A stretch of DNA of 34,915 nucleotides from Roseovarius dicentrarchi (GCF_003316635.1 NZ_QNQP01000026.1:1-34915), one strand, 5' to 3'; numbered from the stretch's first letter, positions 24,062 through 32,498 are shown. Program-made: numbers and translations. Notes: generated by a model from the letters alone, not told the origin.

Positions 24062-25375
24062 ATGAAACATAACGGATGGCGCAAGCCAACACCGGGCCTT
24101 GTGGTCGCTGAAAAGCATGCACAAGCCGGTGAACAGCTTTCTATACCCAAATCACAGGCAACCAGTGCGGCAAAGCGGGTAGCAGCAGCAATCGGGCTGC
24201 GAGCGCAGGACTTGCTCTTACTCGATACATTCGCCGCGTTCACGCAACCACAGGACTGGGAGCAGGGCAGGCGGCCGATCGTATGGGCCTCGAACAACTT
24301 CCTGATGGAGCAAACAGGGTTCTCGCTATCCACGTTGAGACGCCACGTGCGCCGGCTGGCAGAACTGGGTCTTATCTGGATCAAGGACAGCCCCAACGGC
24401 AAGCGTTATGGTCGTAGGGACGAAGATGGTGTGATCGTGGAGGCCTATGGTTTCGATCTGGCGCCGCTCGCAGCACGTACAGAGGAGTTCGAGACGCTCT
24501 ATGCGCAGCTGAAAGAGGAACGCGCGCTCTGCGCCTCGCTGAGGAATGTCGTGACGATTACCCGCCGTGTTATCCGGGCTAAGATCGACAGAGCCCTGGA
24601 AAGCGGCCTCAGAGGCCCGTGGAAGCAGTTGGAGGAAGAGTTCGCCGTGCTACTACAGGGGCTTCCCAAGCGCACGACAGCGGCCAACAGGCTTATGGAC
24701 ATCGTAGACTGGTTCAAAGCCTTCAAGGATCGCGTAGAGCAAGCTTTCGAAGCCGCTTTTGATTGTCCCGAAGAATCTGACGCAAAACCATCACCTCTGC
24801 AGGTGTTCTCAACGGACAATGTTGTTCCAATTAATGTAAATATGACACCCACGGGTGTCTCAAATGACACGCACATACCAACTACAAATCAACATCATCC
24901 TGTAAATAGTAATCGCTTTGAAACAAAGCACGCGGCAGGCGTTGCGCCAGAAATGCCTGAGTCTGAGGGGGTTGATAGACTGGAAGGAGAGAATCTCGAT
25001 ATCGCCTGGAGCACGCACACCAACAAACGTACGTCAGAGGTCGATATTCCGATGCTGATGGCCACTTGTCCGCATTTTGCGGAGATGGCGCGCGCTGTTG
25101 GCGGCGGATATATCCGAAACTGGAACGAATTACACCGTGCGGCGGGTCAGATCAGGGGCATGGCCGGGATTTCCGAGGATGCGTGGAACCTTTCGCAAAA
25201 GGCGCTTGGACCAGTTGTGGCATCTGCTGCAATCGCTCTGATATTCGACAAACACACCACCGGAGAGGTCAAATCGCCTGGCGGCTATCTGCGCGGCATG
25301 GTCGAGAAGGCCAGAGCTGGGGATCTGCATCTGGATCGCAGTTTTTATGGCCGATTGAGCGGACAGACGGCGTAG
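24062..25375 (+). CDS. repC: RepC (replication initiator of repABC)
   Basis: Encodes 437 residues from the ATG at 24062, 13 bases after GGAGG; a GTG at 24050 is too close to it. The N-terminal half is the RepC winged-helix initiator domain (LRAQDLLLLDTFAAFTQPQDWEQG, VWASNNFLMEQTGFSLSTLRRHVRRL, GLIWIKDSPNGKRYGRR). A less conserved middle, encoded by AT-rich DNA, precedes the C-terminal domain (MARAVGGGYIRNWNELHRAAGQIRGMAGIS and GGYLRGMVEKARAGDLHLDRS). RepC initiates replication within its own gene. Expression is limited by the ctRNA encoded opposite its leader. Length is in the normal range. Confidence 0.93.
   Translation: MKHNGWRKPTPGLVVAEKHAQAGEQLSIPKSQATSAAKRVAAAIGLRAQDLLLLDTFAAFTQPQDWEQGRRPIVWASNNFLMEQTGFSLSTLRRHVRRLAELGLIWIKDSPNGKRYGRRDEDGVIVEAYGFDLAPLAARTEEFETLYAQLKEERALCASLRNVVTITRRVIRAKIDRALESGLRGPWKQLEEEFAVLLQGLPKRTTAANRLMDIVDWFKAFKDRVEQAFEAAFDCPEESDAKPSPLQVFSTDNVVPINVNMTPTGVSNDTHIPTTNQHHPVNSNRFETKHAAGVAPEMPESEGVDRLEGENLDIAWSTHTNKRTSEVDIPMLMATCPHFAEMARAVGGGYIRNWNELHRAAGQIRGMAGISEDAWNLSQKALGPVVASAAIALIFDKHTTGEVKSPGGYLRGMVEKARAGDLHLDRSFYGRLSGQTA
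24815..24925. other. oriV: putative origin of replication inside repC
   Basis: The middle of repC turns visibly AT-rich compared with the GC-rich flanks and includes runs such as AATTAATGTAAATATG. It holds an inverted repeat, GACACCC at 24844-24850 and GGGTGTC at 24853-24859, separated by AC. In other repABC plasmids the origin maps to an AT-rich stretch within repC that contains an imperfect palindrome bound by RepC. The assignment is by analogy. Confidence 0.5.
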
Positions 25376-25426
25376 GAGAGGATCATGAATGTAAAAACCG
25401 AAGCTGGAGAAATCGGAAATATCATC

Positions 25427-25455
25427 TTGAACCGATATCTGTTTGAGCCTATATT
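25427..25455 (+). promoter_or_regulatory. promoter of the toxin-antitoxin pair
   Basis: TTGAAC (25427-25432), 17 bp, then TATATT (25450-25455) is a good sigma-70-like promoter. The expected start point falls at about 25461-25463, on the toxin ATG at 25462, so the transcript would have almost no leader. Confidence 0.6.
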
Positions 25456-25461
25456 GCTGTC

Positions 25462-25806
25462 ATGACGTGGTCCGTACTTGAACACCCGGACTTCGTTGAG
25501 GAGCGCGACGGGTTGCCGGAAGAGGTGTGTGACAAGCTTGATGCGGTGATCTTGCTGCTTGAGCAGTACGGTCCTCAGTTAGGTCGGCCTCATGTCGATA
25601 CACTGGCTGGCTCGGGACACGCGAATATGAAGGAAATACGCGTGAAAGGGCAGGGGGTCTGGCGGTTTGCCTTCGCATTCGACGAGGAGCGAAACGCTGT
25701 GGTCCTGGTCGGAGGGGATAAACAAGGCAAGAACCAGAAGCGGTTCTACAAAACGTTGATTGCGACCGCCGATAAGCGCTTCAATGAGTGGCTCGGGGCG
25801 GAGTAG
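25462..25806 (+). CDS. RelE/HigB-type toxin
   Basis: This 114-residue protein resembles phage-derived Gp49/HigB-like RelE toxins, which act as ribosome-dependent mRNA interferases. Visible elements are VLEHPDFVEERDGLPEEV at the N-terminus, LGRPHVDTLAGSGHANMKEIRV with the conserved loop, GVWRFAFAFDEERNAVVLVGGDK as the central strands and KRFYKTLIATADKRFNEWL as the C-terminal helix. It precedes the Xre antitoxin by 11 bp, a toxin-first order typical of higBA-type operons. The promoter places the transcription start at the ATG. Confidence 0.88.
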   Translation: MTWSVLEHPDFVEERDGLPEEVCDKLDAVILLLEQYGPQLGRPHVDTLAGSGHANMKEIRVKGQGVWRFAFAFDEERNAVVLVGGDKQGKNQKRFYKTLIATADKRFNEWLGAE

Positions 25807-25817
25807 GGAGAGAAACC

Positions 25818-26189
25818 ATGACAAAGTTGACCAAAGCATCCTTTGTGAACGCCGGTGACCGCATTCGGGGTCTTCCGGCGGCAAAACTGGCTCGGATCGA
25901 GGCTCTTGCAGATGAGATGGCATCGGACCTGCATCTCTCCGAAATTCGCAAGGCGCTGTCCATCACGCAGAAAGACCTGGCGGAGCGCACAGGCTTGGCG
26001 CAGGGCGAGGTATCGAGGTTCGAGAACGCGGAGCTGACCGGCGCGAAACTTGGGACGCTGGAGCGCTATGTCGAAGGCATGGGTGGGCGGTTGCGGCTTG
26101 TCGCTGAGATGCCCGATGGCACTGTTGCCGAGATCCCGATGACACGGGGAAAACCCGTGAAGTCAAAGATCAGCGCAGCACGGCGTTGA
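25818..26189 (+). CDS. Xre-family antitoxin (HigA-like)
   Basis: Encodes 123 residues from the ATG at 25818, preceded by GGGAGAG; an in-frame start at 25788 lies inside the toxin gene. A helix-turn-helix of the Xre/Cro type is clear at about residues 45-85 (LSITQKDLAERTGLAQGEVSRFENAE). A C-terminal segment (GGRLRLVAEMPDGTVAEI) is common in HigA antitoxins of this group. It should bind and neutralise the toxin and repress the operon. It ends 4 bp from the convergent recombinase gene. Confidence 0.88.
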   Translation: MTKLTKASFVNAGDRIRGLPAAKLARIEALADEMASDLHLSEIRKALSITQKDLAERTGLAQGEVSRFENAELTGAKLGTLERYVEGMGGRLRLVAEMPDGTVAEIPMTRGKPVKSKISAARR

Positions 26190-26193
26190 CCGA

Positions 26194-27291
26194 TCAAAGC
26201 CCGGCTGCCTTGGTCAGGTTCACACGGAACCGGTCGCGCCGACGCTGGTAGCGGCGGGTCATCTCGGCAGAGGCGTGACCGAGCTGCTTCTGGACATAGC
26301 GTTCGTCAACCTCAGCAGAACTGGCGAGGCCCGCACGCAGGGAGTGGCCGGAAAACAGCGCCAGACGGTCATTCTCCGACAGCTCCGAGCGGATGCCGGC
26401 GTCGAGCACGCATCGCTTAATCAGCCGCGCGACGTGTTTGTCGGACAGGCGGGTCTCGAGCGCCTTTTTGCCATCACGCGAGGTGCGCGTAAATACAGGC
26501 CCGAAATCGATCGTGGCGAAATGCAACCACTGCTCAATTGCGTGGACGGGGCAGGTCTGGTCACTCGATCCCCGACCAATTTCCACTTCGCGCCAGCCAG
26601 TCTTGGCATTGAGGGTAAGCAGGGCACCATTTTCGAAAACTTCGATCCAGCCGCCGCTGTCGGGCGTGTCGTCCTTATGGATATCCAGGCTGACGATTTC
26701 CGAGCGCCTGAGCCCGCCAGCATAGCCCAGCAACAGGATGGCCCGGTCGCGAAGGCCCCGCAGACCGAAATCCAGTGTGGCCACCATCGCCAGGATGTCA
26801 TCGCGCAGGATCGCTTCCTTTTGCACCGGTGGCCTTGCATGTTTACGTTTGATCCCGGCCAGCACGGTAGCGATGTGGCGGTTCTTGCGATCAAGGCTGA
26901 ACCCCCGCTGTGTAAAGGTCCATGCAAGCCCTGAAAGGCGGCGTTCGATGGTGGAAACCGAAAGGGCAGGGGTCTTGCCCGAGGGAGAAGCCAGGTCCGC
27001 AATGTAAAGCCCGATCATTTCGGAAGAGGGGGGCAGGGGATCGGTGCCCTTGATTCGGCACCATCGCCCAAAGTGTTTCCAGTCGGCAGCGTAAGCCTTG
27101 TTGGTGTTTTCGGCCGTGGAGGCTTTGGCGTAGTCGCGCGCGGTGTCGACAAGACGATCGAGGGTGCCCGAGCCCGCGACATGCGCGGGCAGGGCGATCC
27201 CATTGCTTTTTTCTTGATCTCTCTCGCCGCCCTGAGCGATATTAGGCGCACCAGAGTTTGATGAAATCGATTTCTCCTCCTCTGTGGTCAT
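26194..27291 (-). CDS. tyrosine recombinase/integrase
   Basis: This 365-residue protein has an N-terminal core-binding SAM-like domain at about 45-145 (ENTNKAYAADWKHFGRWC) and a catalytic domain at about 160-360. Catalytic residues are visible: Arg195 (AGGLRRSEIVSL), His316-x-x-Arg319 (HSLRAGLASS), His339 (QLGHAS) and the nucleophile Tyr348 (MTRRYQRR). All the key residues are present, so it should be active. It diverges from the DUF1403-scpB pair, and a 13-bp inverted repeat (27344-27372) lies between. The gene could serve dimer resolution or cassette movement. It is not flanked by obvious transposon ends. Confidence 0.92.
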   Translation of the reverse strand: MTTEEEKSISSNSGAPNIAQGGERDQEKSNGIALPAHVAGSGTLDRLVDTARDYAKASTAENTNKAYAADWKHFGRWCRIKGTDPLPPSSEMIGLYIADLASPSGKTPALSVSTIERRLSGLAWTFTQRGFSLDRKNRHIATVLAGIKRKHARPPVQKEAILRDDILAMVATLDFGLRGLRDRAILLLGYAGGLRRSEIVSLDIHKDDTPDSGGWIEVFENGALLTLNAKTGWREVEIGRGSSDQTCPVHAIEQWLHFATIDFGPVFTRTSRDGKKALETRLSDKHVARLIKRCVLDAGIRSELSENDRLALFSGHSLRAGLASSAEVDERYVQKQLGHASAEMTRRYQRRRDRFRVNLTKAAGL

Positions 27292-27343
27292 TGTTTCCCC
27301 GAAAATCCGCTAATTTTGAGGCTGTGCTGCACCGTATCCTTTG

Positions 27344-27372
27344 ATGTCCGATAATGCAACATTATTGGACAT
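27344..27372. repeat. 13-bp inverted repeat, candidate recombinase core site
   Basis: ATGTCCGATAATG (27344-27356), then CAA, then CATTATTGGACAT (27360-27372) form arms matching at 12 of 13 positions. This is the layout of a tyrosine-recombinase core site: two inverted arms around a short spacer, although the spacer is shorter than the usual 6-8 bp unless the inner arm bases belong to it. It lies between the recombinase and the divergent DUF1403 gene. Confidence 0.6.
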
Positions 27373-27448
27373 AGAAAGGAGTTGTAAGGTGGAGCGGTTT
27401 CCACACTATTTGGTAGGCAAAAGCGCCGCAGCCGGATAGTGTTGGGGT

Positions 27449-28402
27449 ATGACCTATCAGCCCACAGCTATCTCGGACGACCGCAACAGCCTACCGAAGC
27501 TGCCCGCGTGGGTCACCTCTGGACGGGCAGAAACCCCTGAAACTGTGACTTTTCGGTCTGGGGCGGCGCTGACCGTGCTGGATCAGCTGCTCACCGATCC
27601 GAGGCATGGTGTACCGGTCAAACTACTAACAAATCACCTGGCGTTGAAAGCGGCCACGGCAACCTCAAAGTTGGAAGGGCGGTTGTCGCTAGAGGCGGAT
27701 ATTCGCGACGCCTACCGCCTGACGCAGCCGGGCGAGGCAAGGGGGCCGGATGGCGATCTGCTTGCGTTCTGGCGCGCGGCGGCGCGGATTCGAACGGATG
27801 GGGCGGGTGAGATCGCCCACCTGATGGGCCCGGACCTCGCGGACGAGGCGGGGATCTGGCTGAAAGAAGCACAAGATCGGACTCGGACCTACGGGCCGCT
27901 TGCGGGCTGTATTGCCGTCCTGCGTGCCGTGCTCGACGTCGACGACCGGGCCGAAAGAATCGCCTGCCTGCTGTCGGACGTCGTCCTGGCGCGGGCGCTG
28001 AACTGGAAGGTGGTGCTGCCAGTTACGGCGCAGCGGCTCAACAAGAGGATGCTGCGCGATCTGGCCGCGACCGGGCAGGGGGCCGAACTGGCGGTTCAGG
28101 TGCGGATCCTCGCGGCCACCGAAGAGACGATCCGGATGGCGCGGGATCTGGCCCGCCGGGCCGAGGCACTTCGCACCGTGAAACCCAAGCTCCGGGCAAA
28201 AGGATCGGATTCGGCGGTCGAACTGTTCCTCACTGAGGATGCCGTGGGACCTGCCTCGATGCTGTCGCCGCGCATCCGGGGCACCAACATTCCGATGACC
28301 GACCGGGCCGCGCGGCGGTTCTGCGACCGGCTTGTTGAACTTGATGTCGCGCGGGAGCTGACCGGGCGGCCGACCTTCCGGCTCTACGGGATCGCGCCAT
28401 GA
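27449..28402 (+). CDS. DUF1403 family protein
   Basis: This 317-residue protein starts at the ATG at 27449. It is a mostly helical, Arg/Ala/Leu-rich soluble protein of the DUF1403 type. The segment LTNHLALKAATATSKLEGRLSLEADIRDAYRLTQPGEARGPDGDLLAFWR at about 57-105 is the conserved N-terminal block, and ALNWKVVLPVTAQRLNKRMLRDLA and RAARRFCDRLVELDVARELTGR lie further on. Its function is unknown. It overlaps the ScpB-like gene by 4 bp (ATGA), so the two are coupled and presumably act together. Its upstream region contains a second inverted pair, ACACTAT at 27403-27409 and ATAGTGT at 27436-27442, close to the start codon. Confidence 0.85.
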   Translation: MTYQPTAISDDRNSLPKLPAWVTSGRAETPETVTFRSGAALTVLDQLLTDPRHGVPVKLLTNHLALKAATATSKLEGRLSLEADIRDAYRLTQPGEARGPDGDLLAFWRAAARIRTDGAGEIAHLMGPDLADEAGIWLKEAQDRTRTYGPLAGCIAVLRAVLDVDDRAERIACLLSDVVLARALNWKVVLPVTAQRLNKRMLRDLAATGQGAELAVQVRILAATEETIRMARDLARRAEALRTVKPKLRAKGSDSAVELFLTEDAVGPASMLSPRIRGTNIPMTDRAARRFCDRLVELDVARELTGRPTFRLYGIAP

Positions 28403-28998
28403 CGACTGCGACCCGGAAGCGAAAGCCGGCGGACGAGGACGTTGCCGTCTTTGACCGGGAGCTGGACGACCTCCCGCAGGAGCTGCGCTGGCGCGAATGG
28501 ATGGGGCGGATCGAAGCGGTGTTGTTCGCCAGTGCCTCGCCGGTCGGTCGCGACGACCTGGCGCGCGTGGTGGGGCAGGGGGCGTCTGTCGAGATGCTGA
28601 TCGAGGATATCCAGGCCGAGCTGATGTCACGGCCCTATGAGTTCGCCCAGGTCGTCAGCGGCTGGATGTTCCGGACCCGGGCACAGTTCGCGGACGCGAT
28701 CAAGGCCGCTGCCGATCTCGGGGACCAGTCGCTGACCTTCACCGAGATGGAAATGGGGGTGCTCTGCGCCATCGCCTATCACCAGCCGATCGATCGCGCG
28801 GGCTTAGCCGACATCTTCGGCAAGGAGGTCAGCCGCGATCTGCTGGCGCGCCTCCGATACAAAGATCTGATTGCTTCGGGGCCGAGGTCTCCGCGGGCGG
28901 GCGCGCCGCACACCTTTGTGACGACAGAGACGTTTCTGACGACGTTTGACTTACAGAGCTTGCGGGATCTGCCCGAGCTAGACCTCGAACGAGTTTGA
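28399..28998 (+). CDS. ScpB-like protein (SMC-Scp complex subunit fold)
   Basis: This 199-residue protein resembles ScpB, a double winged-helix kleisin-associated subunit. ALFASASPVGRDDLARVVG begins the first winged helix (about residues 47-110). LTFTEMEMGVLCAIAYHQPIDRAGLADIFG begins the second (about 118-185), matching the usual L-T-x-x-E-x-E-x-L-x-x-I-A-Y pattern. It is a stand-alone copy: no ScpA or SMC is encoded nearby. Coupling to DUF1403 and proximity to a recombinase suggest a role in that module, perhaps as an architectural or regulatory DNA-binding factor, rather than chromosome condensation. This function is inference. Confidence 0.88.
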   Translation: MTTATRKRKPADEDVAVFDRELDDLPQELRWREWMGRIEAVLFASASPVGRDDLARVVGQGASVEMLIEDIQAELMSRPYEFAQVVSGWMFRTRAQFADAIKAAADLGDQSLTFTEMEMGVLCAIAYHQPIDRAGLADIFGKEVSRDLLARLRYKDLIASGPRSPRAGAPHTFVTTETFLTTFDLQSLRDLPELDLERV

Positions 28999-29131
28999 CG
29001 CGAATGGTGCGAAACATGGTTTCTCGGCGGCAGTATGCCCAAAATGTCTCGTACTTTAAGTCAGTATCACACCACTATCTTGTGGTCAGACTCCCCTGTT
29101 TGGGCTAGAAATATAGTTAGGAGGACACGGC

Positions 29132-30118
29132 ATGGCGCGCGGTGAATTGATGAAGAAGTTGTTGCTCAATTACGGGCGCGTGGATGAATTCCGCGCGGTC
29201 GTAGAGCAGATCATCGCCGAAGAAGAAAAGAAGAATAACAAAGTCCTTGCCCGTGGTCTCCGCAATGCTCTTGAAAACATCTCAGCTGCGCAGCAGCCCA
29301 AGGAACTGAATCGACTCGTACCGTTTCCGGACGATGCGAAGGAGTTCATTCAGCGCTTTGAACCGCGCTTCGGCCCCGAGGACATTCAGCTGAGCGTCGA
29401 GAACCTCAGCCTCTTCACGGGTTTGATCGATGAATTCCGCAAGTCAGACCTTATCAAGCGGAACGGATTGCCGGTTCGCTCAAAGCTATTGTTTTGTGGA
29501 CCTCCCGGGACCGGGAAAACACTATGTGCCGAGATCTTTGCCGGCCAATTGGGTTTGCCGTTCTTCCACGTCAAGCTCGATCGGCTCATTTCCTCCTTTC
29601 TGGGCGAGACCGCGTCCAACATTCGCAAAACCTTCGAGTTCGCCCGCCGTCAGCCTTGTGTCTTGTTTTTCGATGAGTTCGACGCGCTCGCCCGTTCGCG
29701 CGAAGAGGGAAGTGATCACAGCGAGCTGCGCCGCGTTGTCAACTCACTGTTGATCTTCATCGATCAGATACAGCCGAGTGGGTTCCTCATCGCTGCAACC
29801 AACTTGGACGGGCAACTCGATCCAGCCATCTGGCGAAGGTTTGATGAAGTCGTCTGGTTTGATCATCCGGATGAGACGATGACGCGACGATATCTGACCA
29901 ATGCGATGAAGAACTCGGAACTCGAATTCGATATCGAAGATATGGTTCAAGGAACCATGGATTATTCGTACGCCGAGCTTGAGAAAATTTGCAATCAGGC
30001 GAAGAAATTGGCTCTGCTTGATCGCAGAAAATCGATTTCAAAAAAGCATTTTAGAGACGCCATTCGTTATGCCGATCGACGGCGCATGCGCATTCGCAAG
30101 ATTGCCAAAGGTTCGTGA
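29132..30118 (+). CDS. ietA: IetA, AAA+ ATPase of the IetAS module
   Basis: This 328-residue AAA+ ATPase starts at the ATG at 29132, preceded by a strong AGGAGG. After a helical N-terminal region of about 90 residues come Walker A GPPGTGKT (123-130), the pore-loop region SSFLGETASNIRKTFEFA, Walker B VLFFDEFDAL (Asp181-Glu182), sensor 1 ATN and an arginine-finger segment WRRFDEVVWF. It pairs with the subtilase 8 bp downstream. On Agrobacterium Ti plasmids IetA is the antitoxin that restrains the protease IetS, and together they stabilise the plasmid and increase incompatibility. The pair was later reported among anti-phage systems. Confidence 0.9.
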   Translation: MARGELMKKLLLNYGRVDEFRAVVEQIIAEEEKKNNKVLARGLRNALENISAAQQPKELNRLVPFPDDAKEFIQRFEPRFGPEDIQLSVENLSLFTGLIDEFRKSDLIKRNGLPVRSKLLFCGPPGTGKTLCAEIFAGQLGLPFFHVKLDRLISSFLGETASNIRKTFEFARRQPCVLFFDEFDALARSREEGSDHSELRRVVNSLLIFIDQIQPSGFLIAATNLDGQLDPAIWRRFDEVVWFDHPDETMTRRYLTNAMKNSELEFDIEDMVQGTMDYSYAELEKICNQAKKLALLDRRKSISKKHFRDAIRYADRRRMRIRKIAKGS

Positions 30119-30126
30119 GTTAGACT

Positions 30127-32466
30127 TTGCCCCAACATCAGCACCTTCCCTTGGTGCGCCTGCCTGAGAATTTTGCGCGCCGCAAACATGGTAGAGTGCC
30201 CAGTCCCCCAACTCGAGGCGGAGGTCATGGCGGTCGCATTCGGCAGGACGTTGATGCCGCCGTCCAAAGCCAACGCGCGCAGCAGCCTCCTCCAAGGTTC
30301 GTTGACCCGGCACTGATCCTTCGGGTGGCGATGAGCGGGGCAAGCATGGAGGAGGATTGGGAAGGTCTTGGCCTGACCGTGCTGTCGACCGATGAGGACA
30401 ATACCCTAGTCCTGTTCTCGTCGACGGACGATTTGCAAGACTTTTGGACCCGGCTCGATCAATATGAGGGCCCAATACCGCAGGGTCAACGCAATCGTCG
30501 TTACGCCGGTTTTATTGACCGGATCGGCGCAATCGGCACGATTGAAGGTCGCGACCGCCTGGGCGTTCTGGCGCGCGAAGAAGGTTTTTCCGAGGTCGAG
30601 GATTTCCAGGACGATACGGACTACGTCGTCGACATCGAGCTATGGGATTTCGGTCCTCAGGCAGCGCGTCGGTCGCTCGGCGAAGATATTGTCGAGTGGG
30701 TTGAAAGCCAGGACGGGGAGCTCTACGACCACTATTGTGGGCCTTCCATCAGCATCATCCGTGTGCGGGCGTCCGGCCAGACCATTCGGCCAATCCTTGC
30801 CATTCCTCAGGTCGCTTTCGTTGATTTTCCGCCACAGCCCGATATCCAGATGGATCGACCTGAGGCCTTTGCTGTGGACGATATCCCGCCGGTGTCCCTG
30901 CCCGAGGCGGAGTTGCCTGTGGTTGCCATTCTCGACAGCGGCGTTAACGACAATCCATTACTCGAAGACAGTATCGTCGCGCGTGAGGCCTTTCCGGCAG
31001 AGCTTGGCGAGGCCGATGTCTTTGGTCACGGCACGGCTGTCGCCGGTGTTGCATGCTACGGTGACCTTCGGAACCATCTCGATCAGCCAGAGCTTGTCCC
31101 CGCTGCTCGGATTATCTCGGCAAAAGTCGTGACAGATCAGGGCCAGTTCTTCGAGCGCCGCACCCTACCGACCCAGATGCGGACGACCATCGAACGCATT
31201 CGGGAAGCTTATGGGTGCAGACTCTTTGTCATCTCGCTTGGGGATACTCGTGCGCGCTTCGAGCGCGGCCGCGTCGGTCCGTGGGCAACCACCTTGGACG
31301 AACTCGCGCGTGAACTCGATGTCCTGATTTTTGTATCTGCAGGCAATCGCGACCCAAGGGGCGGCACGTCTTTGGAACAAGGCGTCACGCAGTATCCGGG
31401 CTATCTTCTGGAAAACGCCAACCGCGTCTGCGAACCAGCAGGTGCCGTCAACGCCTTAACCGTTGGGTCACTCGCGCATTCCAATGGGCTTGGGTCGGAG
31501 CACGAGTTCGACGTCCATATCCAACGCATCACCGAACGGGATGAACCGTCGCCGTTTTCGCGCTCTGGCCCGGGTGCCGGTGGCATCAAGAAGCCAGATT
31601 TCGTTGATTACGGTGGAACGTTGGTGTTCGATGCCGTTGCTCGGCGCTTGCAACGTGCGCCCCACTTGGCAAATGCGGGCATTTTGACGACGAACGCTGA
31701 CTTCCAGCGGCAACTCCTTGTGAGCAAGACGGGCACATCCTTTTCTGCCCCGCATCTGGCACACAAGGCGGCGCAAGTTTTGCGATATCATCCTGACGCA
31801 TCGGCGAACCTCATCAAGGCGTTGATGGCCAGTTCTGCCCGTGTCCCAGAAGCCACGCAGCGCAGGCTGGGCGGCATGATCGAGGCCGAGCGAGACCAGA
31901 TTCATGGAAACGGTGTTGTAAACCCCGCGACAGCAACCTTTTCTGATGACCACCGGGTCGTACTCTATGCCGAAGATGCGCTCGGAATGGACCAATTCGC
32001 TGTTTACCAGATCCCTATCCCTGTCGAGTTCCAAGGCAATGGCCCGCGCTGGATAAATGTCTCACTGGCCTTCGACCCGCCAGTGCGCCGGACCCGCGCC
32101 GAGTATGTGGGCACGCGGATGAATTTCCGGTTGATCCGGGGATGCAACGCGGATCAGGTCTTTGAGCATTTTCGATCCCACACGGGCGAAGATACGGAGG
32201 CGCCAGAGATGGCAGGGCGCTTCAACTGTGCTCTTAGTCCAGGACCACAACGTCGCGACCGCAACACGCTCCAAACGGCAAGTGTAAAATTCACCCAGGA
32301 TACCGTGCAGTACGGTGCCGACTATTTCCTCGTGGTGCGGTGTGTCGGAGGCTGGGCTGCGGACCAGGAAGTCCGTCAGCGATACGCGATCGTTGTCGAA
32401 CTGGAGCACGAATCCCCGATCGAACTCTATGCACGCGTTCAACAGCGCGTTCGTATCAGAGTATAG
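30127..32466 (+). CDS. ietS: IetS, subtilisin-like serine protease of the IetAS module
   Basis: Encodes 779 residues if it starts at the TTG at 30127. The N-terminal HLPLVRLPENFARRK resembles the start of related IetS proteins, so the TTG is preferred over internal ATGs. The S8 catalytic triad is intact: Asp270 (AILDSG), His301 (GHGTAVAG) and Ser538 (GTSFSAPH). An N-terminal domain of about 260 residues precedes the protease, and about 200 C-terminal residues (including VSLAFDPPVRRTRAEYVG) follow it. There is no signal peptide, so it is cytoplasmic. It is the toxin of the ietAS pair and is presumably held in check by IetA. Its targets are not known from the sequence. Confidence 0.9.
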   Translation: MPQHQHLPLVRLPENFARRKHGRVPSPPTRGGGHGGRIRQDVDAAVQSQRAQQPPPRFVDPALILRVAMSGASMEEDWEGLGLTVLSTDEDNTLVLFSSTDDLQDFWTRLDQYEGPIPQGQRNRRYAGFIDRIGAIGTIEGRDRLGVLAREEGFSEVEDFQDDTDYVVDIELWDFGPQAARRSLGEDIVEWVESQDGELYDHYCGPSISIIRVRASGQTIRPILAIPQVAFVDFPPQPDIQMDRPEAFAVDDIPPVSLPEAELPVVAILDSGVNDNPLLEDSIVAREAFPAELGEADVFGHGTAVAGVACYGDLRNHLDQPELVPAARIISAKVVTDQGQFFERRTLPTQMRTTIERIREAYGCRLFVISLGDTRARFERGRVGPWATTLDELARELDVLIFVSAGNRDPRGGTSLEQGVTQYPGYLLENANRVCEPAGAVNALTVGSLAHSNGLGSEHEFDVHIQRITERDEPSPFSRSGPGAGGIKKPDFVDYGGTLVFDAVARRLQRAPHLANAGILTTNADFQRQLLVSKTGTSFSAPHLAHKAAQVLRYHPDASANLIKALMASSARVPEATQRRLGGMIEAERDQIHGNGVVNPATATFSDDHRVVLYAEDALGMDQFAVYQIPIPVEFQGNGPRWINVSLAFDPPVRRTRAEYVGTRMNFRLIRGCNADQVFEHFRSHTGEDTEAPEMAGRFNCALSPGPQRRDRNTLQTASVKFTQDTVQYGADYFLVVRCVGGWAADQEVRQRYAIVVELEHESPIELYARVQQRVRIRV

Positions 32467-32498
32467 TGGTGCAGTTCCTTTTGTTTGAATTTGCGTGC

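Noticed and set aside
26190..29060. Transposon ends around the recombinase-DUF1403-scpB module
   Set aside because: I looked for matching inverted ends and target duplications on both sides and saw none.
28999..29131. ACCAC-TATCTT-GTGGT (29071-29086) upstream of ietA as an operator
   Set aside because: Arms of five bases are too short to separate from chance. The rest of the 133-bp gap shows only the AGGAGG ribosome site.
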